A DNA stretch of 64,000 nt from Amoebidium appalachense (taxonomy: Eukaryota > Ichthyosporea): positions 5,766,001 to 5,830,000 of the forward strand of contig CAVNZM010000013.1 in NCBI GenBank assembly GCA_963693365.1, given 5' to 3'. Position 1 is the stretch's first letter; each line of letters starts with the position of its first letter. Of the stretch, positions 40,802 through 64,000 are shown in pieces. Under the pieces are notes generated by a model. The model had not been told where the DNA came from. It saw nothing but the letters and a program-made list of their open reading frames with translations, and made no database searches. Made by a program: the position numbers and the translations under genes.

Positions 40802-41164
40802 ACACACACACACATGCCAATACCATCTCTCACACTCTTGTATCATCCACACTGACATCACCATCCCCCCCCCCCCCCCCCCTTTTGTGGCCTACAGAAG
40901 CAGAAACAGAACACCGAGGATGCAAGCAGTGAGTTGATGATGCTCGTAGACGACAGCGAGATGGTGCCCTTCAGGGTGGGTGAGGCCTATATCGAGGTAA
41001 CACAGGACGAGGCCCAGGAAATGCTCGAGGAAAGGCAGCAGGAGATTGATACGGAGGTGGCTGAAATCGAGGAAAAGGTTGAAGGAATTAAAGCTACACT
41101 GGCTACACTTAAGGTGGAGTTGTATGCTAAGTTTGGAAAGACGATAAATCTCGAGTCAGATTAG
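39313..41164 (+). CDS. PFDN4: Prefoldin subunit 4
   Basis: Beta-type subunit of the hexameric prefoldin chaperone that hands nascent tubulin and actin to the CCT/TRiC chaperonin. Exons: 39313-39441 and 40898-41164; 131 residues, close to the usual ~130. Family motifs: [18 protein letters not shown] at the N-terminus, the [15 protein letters not shown] beta hairpin, [10 protein letters not shown], and [16 protein letters not shown] at the C-terminus, with the two helical arms before and after. The start is ambiguous: ATG CAG at 39313 reads straight into the exon, but the same CAG could be a splice acceptor fed by an upstream ATG GCC ATG|GT exon at 36928-36936, giving 132 residues. Confidence 0.9.
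39948..40018 (+). mobile_element. Degenerate fragment of the poly-C-ended element (PFDN4 intron)
   Basis: Carries CTGCATTGTGTTG, GTGTGCTCCGCACT and CTGTAACGTATC followed by a long C-run, i.e. the 3' end of the family in sense orientation. Confidence 0.55.
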
Positions 41165-42264
41165 AGAGGTGTGTGGTGTGAACTGTGTGACGGGATCGTA
41201 TTTACGTATGCACATGCATGTGTAAGGGTGGAAATCCTTACTTTGGATTTTGGAAAGACTTGATTGTGATCGATCGCTGTATATTGATTGGCCGTTTTCC
41301 AGCGTCCTATGACTGCAGATCCAATCATAACAGGTGCAAATGATGGAACCTGGATTTTTATTGAGCGTTTCTCTATTGATAGCAACATCAAATTATGTGA
41401 TCTGGGCATAGGCTTGACTTCGATTACGAAGAGCACGGCTGCTGGCAGCCGATTGTCGAAATGAATGCATCCGTCCCGGTGCATGTTTTTATACCAAAAG
41501 AGCCTGCACACAACTGCCTGTGTACATAGGTGCACGTCCACGCAAGCGTGTGTTCATGTACATGTGTGCCTGTGCATGCTTCAAGTCCTCATGTGAAACG
41601 TGAACACTACAGGAGCTACAGCAGACCGATGAGCCTTCCACTGTGTTTCATGTCGTATGCATAGATGCATGTGTGTGCTAATATTGGAGTGCCTTGCAAT
41701 TGCACTACTTAGCGCAAACCTTTCGCTCATATGCACGATGCCGAATAATAGGGGTTTTTCTTAGGTATTCGGGTCGGGTCAGAACCGAATGGGAGATATG
41801 CGATATGATTGGCTTGGTGCACCTCAAACAGAATTTTGGCCCGACCCGAGGACCAAAACGCGGCGACAATAAATCAGCCTAAGAGAAACCTCCTTTATAG
41901 TTCTTTGAAGATGTAGCTAACGGTGAACACGCACTTCAATCATGATCATGTCTTTACTAGTTACCACACAGGGCATATGGTGTGTATTCATTACGTACAT
42001 TCATTCGCAAGTATGAAAACGGGCACGTATGTTCACATTACGATGGAAATTAACCCCCACGAATAAGCTCCTGCTGGGGTCTATAGCAATACAGAAGAAT
42101 TGCATCAGAGATACGGCCCGAGATCTATCCAATGGCATACACTCCGTAAATCTGCCACAACCAAAAAAAAAAAAAAAAACAAGGAAAAAAAAAAAAACAT
42201 GGCCAAGTCCTAATGAGCTCAAAAAAGGCACGTGTCCGTTTCAAAGTTTCAAAGAAAAGAAAGA

Positions 42265-42302
<38 letters not shown>

Positions 42303-42318
42303 ACCCCCCCTCAAAAAA

Positions 42319-42362
<44 letters not shown>

Positions 42363-42494
42363 GTACACGCACACATCATGCAGTGCATCTTGATTTGTGC
42401 ATATTTTTCACAATTACTCCTTGATGGAAACCGATAACAGTCTACTACGAGCAACTGCACCAGCACACACAACACATTAATATCGCCCAGGGAG
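41165..42494. other. Intergenic region between convergent PFDN4 and CRNKL1
   Basis: Contains unique sequence, a small inverted repeat with arms TCGGGTCGGGTC (41769-41780) and its partner at 41839-41850, and poly-A then poly-C blocks at 42163-42310 followed by (TG)n at ~42321-42356. No gene is seen. Confidence 0.5.
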
Positions 42495-57964
<15,470 letters not shown>

Positions 57965-58332
57965 GTTGGATTTTTATCAGGCACAGCGGTGCCAAACGGG
58001 GCTTAGAAAGCTGTTGATAATCTACCTCTCCAAAGAGGGATAAGATGTAAAAGGGAAACTCCCGCTGCACCCACTGCATACGCCCTATTGGCCTTACAAA
58101 AGGGTAGCTGAAAGGTGGTGCTACGTCCTTAATTAGTCCCTTTTCTGCGTTAACCAAGCCTAAGCTGCACTTTCAGCAAGAACCGCCCACCCAGAAAAAA
58201 GAAACTCTCTTGTCGCTCTCTCTCTCCCCTGAGTTATCTTCTCAACACGGACCGGCTTTGATGTTGAGCGCCGCATGAAGTCAACTGACCAAAAAGTTAT
58301 GCATCGCTTGGTCAGACTATAATCGGTTTTAA
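57965..58332. promoter_or_regulatory. Presumed CRNKL1 promoter region
   Basis: Unique, microsatellite-free sequence directly upstream of the CRNKL1 start codon. No clear TATA box. Inferred from position only. Confidence 0.35.
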
Positions 58333-58668
58333 TCAATTAATTTTGTAAGTACTAGTGGCATCAAGACCAAGCAGCTGCTCTTGCGCCGGATACATGGATT
58401 TACCGACTCCAATGGAACATTGTTTCATATTCAGGATTATTGCTATCGATTGGGCGATGCAAAATATACAGCTGTTTTTATGTCTTCTAGGCTATACTAC
58501 ATGGGTCAGCATGGGTCAACAGACCGACTCATCTGCAGTAGTTTGCAGGTCATTCACGTATGTCGGCATACACACGGGGAAAATGTTTTTTATCGACGAA
58601 TGTTTTTTATTGACATCCATGCTGTGGCCAAGTGCCGGCACCAGGCCAACAGTACCGTAACAAGGTGA
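58333..58668 (+). CDS. Unassigned open frame, possible gene or transposon-protein remnant
   Basis: The frame is open from 58333 to TGA at 58666. It encodes about 110 residues of balanced, non-repetitive composition (RRIHGFTDSNGTLFHIQDYC ... VFYRRMFFIDIHAVAKC). There is no good upstream ATG; a CTAG|TGGC at ~58355 could be an acceptor, making this a terminal exon. The spacing of HGFTDSNGTLFHIQDY and IDIHAVAKC is loosely like C-terminal BAH-like regions in some transposon proteins, but I cannot assign a family. Confidence 0.3.
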   Translation, partial: SINFVSTSGIKTKQLLLRRIHGFTDSNGTLFHIQDYCYRLGDAKYTAVFMSSRLYYMGQHGSTDRLICSSLQVIHVCRHTHGENVFYRRMFFIDIHAVAKCRHQANSTVTR

Positions 58669-59405
58669 AGAGCTAAGATCACATAAATACATTAACATTT
58701 TTACTTTTTGCATCCACGACACCCTTACCAACATACAGTATCGCTCATCAGGGACCTACCCATCCATCAAATCGAGATCCCCCATGCTTGTAACATTCGT
58801 TCCAATCTCGCCTAACAGCTACACAGACGCGTCCCCAATTTCTCATCACATAAACAGGTGGTGCGTATGTGGGTTCACAACAGCGGTACTGCCGTGAGCA
58901 GAGTACAAAAACATCTAAAGTGTACTACCTGTCTCAAACCTGTAAAGCTAGACCTTCATGTATACTATATGGGTCCTGGCTGGAATAATACAAGCTAGAA
59001 CAACGATAAACATCGCATTGTGGCGAGCAAGCTCTAACACACATACACAGCCCTTATGACTAGCTGATCTACCCAAAAAATGATGTGGTTCCTGTTTGTA
59101 TCCTCTTCTGGCGCTTATTTTCCTTGTCTATGGCCGTCACCATCTTGTCCACCCGTTGCTGTGATAAGCCATGGTAATAAAGAGGTTCAAACAGACATCT
59201 CGGCACCCAGCCTGCCCATCCCCGTCCCCCTCCCCCCCCCCCCCCCCCCCTCCCTCCTCCTCCTGGCCGCCACCACTGGGTCCCTCCGCCTAAGCTTTCC
59301 GATCAGCTTACACTACCACATGGAAAAACATACTCTTGTACAAAATTTCGACTAACATTTAGCTAGGATCCCATTAAATGCAGCGCCTAAGCCTTCAACA
59401 CTACG
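58669..59405. other. Intergenic, downstream of snapin
   Basis: Mostly unique sequence with a C-run at 59233-59250. A minus-strand CTTAG|GCGGAGGGACCC acceptor-like site near 59290 could be an alternative last snapin exon; otherwise nothing is seen. Confidence 0.35.
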
Positions 59406-59931
59406 TCAACTGAACGTGGCACAACTGAGCCATGCGAGAGCAAAAGAGCCATGACTCAATACCTGGAGCTCCGCACAGAAGGCATTCTCTCGGGGGAAAT
59501 CAAAAAGAAAACAAACGAGATTTTTTTCCGACACCTGCTCGAACGATCTATCCTGTGAGTGATGCCTCTCACGAAAACTTCTTTAGTGATGTCTAGAAAA
59601 CGTGTTTCTGGACAGACCGCTCGCTCTTACCTGTATGGTGGACAGTGTACTGTTGACTGCAGTTATGCGCTGTCTCATCACCACCAGCTTGCGCAGTTGC
59701 GCCTCGTAGCTGCCTGGAAGCCGGTTGTTGGCCAGGAACTTCTCTAGCTCTGTCGTAGCATAACAAATGTTGATAAGTCAAAAAAGAAAGAAAGAGTGGC
59801 TATGCTAACGGTGTAGTGGTTACATCTGCGTGAGCGTGCACACACGTGAAAAGTGTGTGTGTCGGGTTCTGCCCATGTTTTAGCATGTGTTCGTGTGAGC
59901 CGGCGAGGCTCGAGCCCTCCCCAGAGAGAGA

Positions 59932-59972
<41 letters not shown>

Positions 59973-61217
59973 CATTTATTATGTGATCGTGAGCTGTTCA
60001 GTATGATCCCTGCCCTCAGGACACTTTCTGTACGTACTTGAAAGTTAGCCTGAAGGAACAGGGAATGCCGGCTAGGGGAGGGATGGAGGGGGATGAGTAC
60101 TGTCAGCCAGCCAGACAAACACGTACCGGCAGTCAGGCGGTCAATCTCTGTCGCCAGCAGCACCTGGCTCTCCCCCACAGCAGTCGACCTCTCGTCTAGC
60201 TCCTGGGCCACGGGCAGAAGCACAGACAGAAGGCCCGCTGAATAGATGAAGTGTTAGAAGCAGCCCCATATAAAAGTGTATTTGACACAGGATGCGAAAG
60301 TGTTAGAAGCAGCCCCATATAAAAGTGTATTTGACACCGGATGAGAAAGGAAGAGGAAAGGCTCCGTGGGTACAACGAAAGAAACGGGTAAGGAGGGTTA
60401 TAGGAATGGATCCGAAGGGGGTTATCCCTTCTCCCCCCTCCCCGTTTTCACAGTGCCTGGGGTGGGGGGGGGGGGGGGGGGAGGGGGGAAGGGGGGGGGG
60501 GGGGGAGGGGGGGGGGGGAGGGGGGGGGGGGGGGGTTGAGGGCTGAAGTTGTGGTATACAGTGCAAAGTACAAAAATGCACCATGAAAGGTGCCATGCAC
60601 AGAAGGTTATTCAACATTGATACAGGTTTGTGCAACCAAGGCAAGTAAAGGGATGCAAGCAGCGGCTGAAAGGGGAGGGGAGGGGGAGGGGGGGAGGGGG
60701 GAGGGGGGAAGGGGGGCGGGGGGAGGGAAGGGGGGGCGGGGGGAGGGCAGGGGGACGGGGACAGGGTAGGGAGTAAACCCATGGAGTTCTGACTGTTGCG
60801 AAGTGCTACAATAGACATTCAGTGAAGTAAACGTGTCGCTAAAAGGTGCAATGACAAGGGTAACCGAGTGACGCCTCGACCAGGGGGGTGGGGGTGAACA
60901 GTTGAAGGATGTGCGGGAGGGGTGGAGAGGTCGGGTGGGTGGGGAGCACGCATAAAAGACGTTGAACAAAAGAGATCAGTTCCCGGAGGAAAGACAGGGT
61001 CGTGATGGGGGTTTTAGGAAAAGGGGGTCGTAAATTGGCCGCGGAAAAGAGTAACCTCGAGAAGGGCACTGAGTAGATAACGGGGAAGCGCAATGTGAGG
61101 GGAAGAATGGAACATCGAGGAATAACCGGGGACAAGGAGAGGAGTAGGGAAGAGTGAGTCATATGGGACAAAAGTTGAGCAGGGTTATTGGGGGGAGGGT
61201 GGTAGGGGGGGAGGGGG

Positions 61218-61263
<46 letters not shown>

Positions 61264-61837
61264 GGGTATGAGGGAATACGGAGTGGGGAGGGGGGCGGAG
61301 CGATAAGCAGCTGATTCAACAGAAAAAAAGGTGCCGAGCCAGGGAAAGGTAAAGCTTGGCCTTCGTCACTTTTGATGCTTGATACATTTTTAGCGCTATA
61401 ATGTGCAACGCAAAGGACAGGAACCAGGCGAGCGACCAACGGATTTGGTTGGGGGCAGGGGGCAAATCTTTGAGGAGGCGCCCGGGGGGGGGAGGGGGGA
61501 GGGGGGGAGGGGAGGGGGGGGGGGAAAGGGTGGGGGGGGGGGACTATGAAAAAACATAAGTGAAAGGGAACGGGAAAAGAGGGGCCCAGTGTGCACTAAG
61601 CCATGCACACGCCGGCCAAAAAGCTGAACCTGCAGGCACCATCATGTTTAGCCAAACCAACTGCCGAATCATACCTCACACAACAACCTACACCGGAGGA
61701 CTAAGCTAATTGCCGTGTTCACAAGCACGTGCAGTAAACTCTCTCCCTTGCTACGTTTATTGAGAGGTGCCTGACTTGCCTGCAATAGCTGCCGTGTGGG
61801 CGTTTGTATCCGGTGCAGTTGCACTTGTGTCCGCCAT
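59406..61837 (-). CDS. SNAPIN: Snapin-like BLOC-1 subunit
   Basis: Small coiled-coil subunit of BLOC-1, acting in endosome and lysosome-related organelle trafficking; animal snapin also binds SNAP-25. Exons: 61780-61837, 60127-60237, 59631-59749, 59406-59552; 144 residues (animal snapin ~136). The core aligns well with animal snapin: GLLSVLLPVAQELDERSTAV, GESQVLLATEIDRLTAELEK, then QLRKLVVMRQRITAVNSTLS, TIQDR. Intron 1 begins GCAAGT after CAG, a typical GC-AG donor; the others are GT-AG. The last exon is uncertain: after TIQDRSFEQ the sequence (VSEKNLVCFLFDF...) no longer resembles the family, and GAGCAG|GTGTCG could be a donor to a further exon. Confidence 0.82.
59799..59876 (+). other. tRNA-like sequence (degenerate), in a snapin intron
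   Basis: GCTAACGGTGTAGTGGTTACATC resembles the 5' part and A box of tRNA genes. GGGTTCTGCCC sits about 50 nt later where a B box would be, and TTTTAGC pairs partly with GCTAACG. The T-arm does not pair, and no clear anticodon arm is visible. At best a tRNA pseudogene or SINE head. Confidence 0.2.
60252..60349. repeat. 49-bp tandem duplication
   Basis: Two copies of a unit beginning TGTTAGAAGCAGCCCCATAT, with two substitutions between them, just upstream of the acceptor of snapin exon 2. Confidence 0.9.
60540..60605 (-). mobile_element. Short degenerate fragment of the poly-C-ended element (snapin intron)
   Basis: Follows a G-run and contains GTATACAGTGCAAAGTAC, resembling the AACACAGTACGAAGTAC start of the second subfamily. 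Confidence 0.4.
61196..61264. repeat. Long G homopolymer
   Basis: About 43 uninterrupted G at 61220-61262 with G-rich flanks, in the snapin GC-AG intron. Confidence 0.95.
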
Positions 61838-62713
61838 TTTCTGTGATGTCCTGCTGGACAACGAGGATGTTTCCAAGAATAACGAGAAGAGGAAACACAC
61901 AACAACTTGAAGTTACACAACCAGAAAAACAAGCGCAAGTAACTGCATATGTGCTTCTACACCATGCCGATTCCTGGTAGCTAGTTGCACGGTGACTATA
62001 ACTCTGTGCTGGCTGTGCCAACTTGACGGAATGCTCACCTTCAGCTGGGCCAGCGCGCGCTAGCCGAGAGCGGCTGGCCGTACAGTCTACTGCGTGTACC
62101 TTCTACAATCATGCTTACTATATTTTGAAGGAGGAATCACCTCAAAAAATGACGTCAATGGCAGATGGAGTAGGTGTTTGCGCCATCACCCCTGCTGGTA
62201 TATTTATTATCGTGGCCCACTGAGCCTACCTGCTACCTTCTGAGGCACGCTCTTATTTTTCAAGGGCCGGGGACGCGGACGACGGCTGATCACAGTGACT
62301 CACCTGCCAGCTCGTACATAGGAGGGCACAGTCATACGTCCAGAGTACGTGCCAGGAGCCTACGGACTCCAAAACCTCTAGACAAAGCATTGTCCATTCT
62401 TCACGTTAGTTTGTAATGCAAAAAAATGCCATGCTACGTAGACTGAACCAATATTAGTTGTGGTGCATGGAAAACAGAGGCGTGTGTGCAACTTTACAGA
62501 AGAAAACAGCCAAAGGATCACTTGATCAGAACAGTCCAAGTTCCTTGCTTGTAGCCAACTACACATATAGGATAGAAGCCAGCCTTGTATGTAGAAAGTA
62601 GAAGCGGAAACAGGGAAAGGCTGTCTCTCATTTTCGGCTGTGGAGGTTCCAAAGAGCGGAGCACGTGTCGGCACACACCACATACTAGGGGCCTTTGCAG
62701 ATTGACTGTAAAC
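61838..62713. promoter_or_regulatory. Divergent promoter region between snapin and the right-edge gene
   Basis: 876 bp of unique sequence without microsatellites between oppositely oriented start codons. An inverted GC-rich patch lies near 62045-62080. Inferred from position. Confidence 0.4.
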
Positions 62714-62949
62714 ATGTCAAACCTTGTTCTAGACCCGGTAAACAGCGAGTTACGGAAACGACTCTCCCAAGAGTGGTATGCTCCCTCCTCTGCTTTTGTT
62801 TTCCTTAAATGTGAATATCAACGAGCGAATCACCCGTTTAAAGGACCCTATGCCCGGGGGAAATTGGGTTGGAGCAAGGTTGGGGTTGGTTACTGAAGAT
62901 CACGTGCGCCCCCCCCCCCCCCCCCCTCCCCCCCCCCCCCCCAAACGCG

Positions 62950-63005
<56 letters not shown>

Positions 63006-63009
63006 GACA

Positions 63010-63100
<91 letters not shown>

Positions 63101-63977
63101 GCACATGCACAAACACAAGCACACAAGCACACACACACATTCTCAAAGGGATGAGGCCAAGTGGCCTCCTTCCTTACGTTGTTTTTTTCTGTTCATCTTT
63201 CATATACGCCCGTACGATCTCGTTTCATGTGTGTGCGTGTGTGTCCGGAGGGGAGGGGGGGGGAGGGGAGGGGAGGCGGAGGGGGAAAGGGGGGGGGGGG
63301 GGGAAGGTAGGAGGGGAAAACGGGGAGGGGGGGGGGAGGGGGGGGGGGTTTGATGGAAGCTGCAAAAGGTGGTGAACGGGTTTGTGAAGACACCTGACCA
63401 CTCCAAGATTACGAGACCGCTTCACCGCTATCGCGCTCATAAGTGAAAAATACCCCGTTAGCAACCACACGTGCATTGGTGAATAGAGATTGAGTGTCCT
63501 TTTGTTAATATTATTATTATTATTATTATTATAATTATATCCATTTGTTTGTGTGTATGTCTGTGTGTGCGAGTGCGCGTGTGAGTGGTTGGTGTGTGAA
63601 TGCGCGTATGTGCCTGTGTGTGTTTGGTGGTGGTTTATGTATGTTGGGTGGTGGTGAAGGTGGTGGTGTTGGTGGGGGTAGGGGGGAGGAGCGGGTGGTG
63701 TGTGTGTGTGTGTGTGTGCGTGTGTGCGTGTGCGTGTGTGTGTGTGTGTGGTTTGTGTGTGTGTGTGTGAGGAAGGGGGACGGGGATTCGAGGAAGCTAA
63801 GGATATCTGTGTGTATTTGCCTAAATTTTCCCCAGCAGTAGTTACGTGCTGCTCACACTCAGTTTTTGTTCTTGCAGGCTTATGCTGCTGCAGAACACAC
63901 GGCCAGACCCGGGCGAGGCACTGATGAACTACGTGCAGCAGACGGAGGCGGCAATATCCACCCAGGCACCAAACATG
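62714..63977 (+). CDS. 5' part of an unidentified gene running off the right edge
   Basis: Exon 1: 62714-62775 ([20 protein letters not shown] plus two bases); exon 2: 63878-63977, acceptor TTCTTGCAG, donor ATG|GTAAAA. The phases fit and give [20 protein letters not shown] followed by VQQTEAAIS. The helical, RP-DP-containing pattern faintly recalls RIIa/Dpy-30-type dimerisation domains, but the identity is unproven. The 1.1-kb intron between holds (CA)n and G-rich blocks. Confidence 0.55.
62910..63140. repeat. C-run, (GC)n and (CA)n microsatellite
   Basis: C-rich 62910-62942, GCGCGC, then (CA)n with a short (ACAG)n interruption to ~63099 and AAGCACAC variants to 63140, inside the right-edge gene's intron. 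Confidence 0.95.
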
Positions 63978-64000
63978 GTAAAAAGGAAAAAAAGGAAATG

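Larger units (their letters stand above)
60238..61779 (-). other. GC-AG intron of snapin
   Basis: Exon 1 ends ATTGCAG and the intron starts GCAAGT; it ends CTATTCAG before CGGGCC. The frame is preserved and gives AAIAAGLLS. There is no GT within a few bases that would keep the frame. Confidence 0.7.

Overview
This is a piece of an intron-rich eukaryotic nuclear genome. I see no prokaryotic operons, ribosome-binding sites, rRNA or CRISPR. Conserved protein-coding exons of about 50-200 bp are separated by introns of roughly 300-3000 bp. The introns are filled with C/G homopolymers, (CA/TG)n, (GA/CT)n and purine- or pyrimidine-rich blocks. Almost all introns are GT-AG; I also infer one GC-AG intron and one AT-AC (U12-type) intron. 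The species is not identifiable from sequence alone. The gene set (DDX42, RRP1/Nop52, an MSL1-like PEHE protein, prefoldin 4, crooked-neck/Clf1, snapin) fits a unicellular or early-branching eukaryote that keeps a minor spliceosome, BLOC-1 and MSL/NSL-type chromatin machinery.

Layout. 164-12820 (-): DDX42-type DEAD-box helicase, 17 exons visible, 3' end off the left edge. 12821-13322: divergent promoter. 13323-22907 (+): RRP1/Nop52 ribosome-biogenesis protein, 12 exons. 24451-29143 (+): MSL1-like protein with a coiled coil and PEHE domain, 4 exons. 29144-31729: intergenic, with a foldback element at 29766-30111 and a doubtful small spliced gene. 31730-34224 (-): mitochondrial ribosomal protein bL35m, 2 exons. 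35523-36539 (-): carbohydrate-binding family 9-like protein, 2 exons. 39313-41164 (+): prefoldin subunit 4. 42495-57964 (-): crooked neck-like/Clf1, 17 exons including the AT-AC intron. 58333-58668 (+): unassigned open frame. 59406-61837 (-): snapin (BLOC-1). 62714-63977 (+): first two exons of an unidentified gene running off the right edge.

Function. Two genes act in pre-mRNA splicing (DDX42 with SF3b/U2 snRNP; Clf1 in the NineTeen complex), one in rRNA processing, one in histone acetyltransferase targeting, one in tubulin/actin folding, one in lysosome-related trafficking and one in mitochondrial translation. I see no pathway clustering beyond that coincidence.

Repeat biology is the most unusual part. 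A dispersed family with a poly-C end has two near-identical copies (17761-18551 and 54405-55025) and at least a dozen degenerate fragments. Every intronic copy I recognise lies in the sense orientation of its host gene. There is also a TA-flanked MITE (8279-8612), a foldback element built of GCAGAAT/ATTCTGC palindromes (29766-30111), and two small duplications that copied splice sites together with exon edges (6472-6528; 53155-53440).
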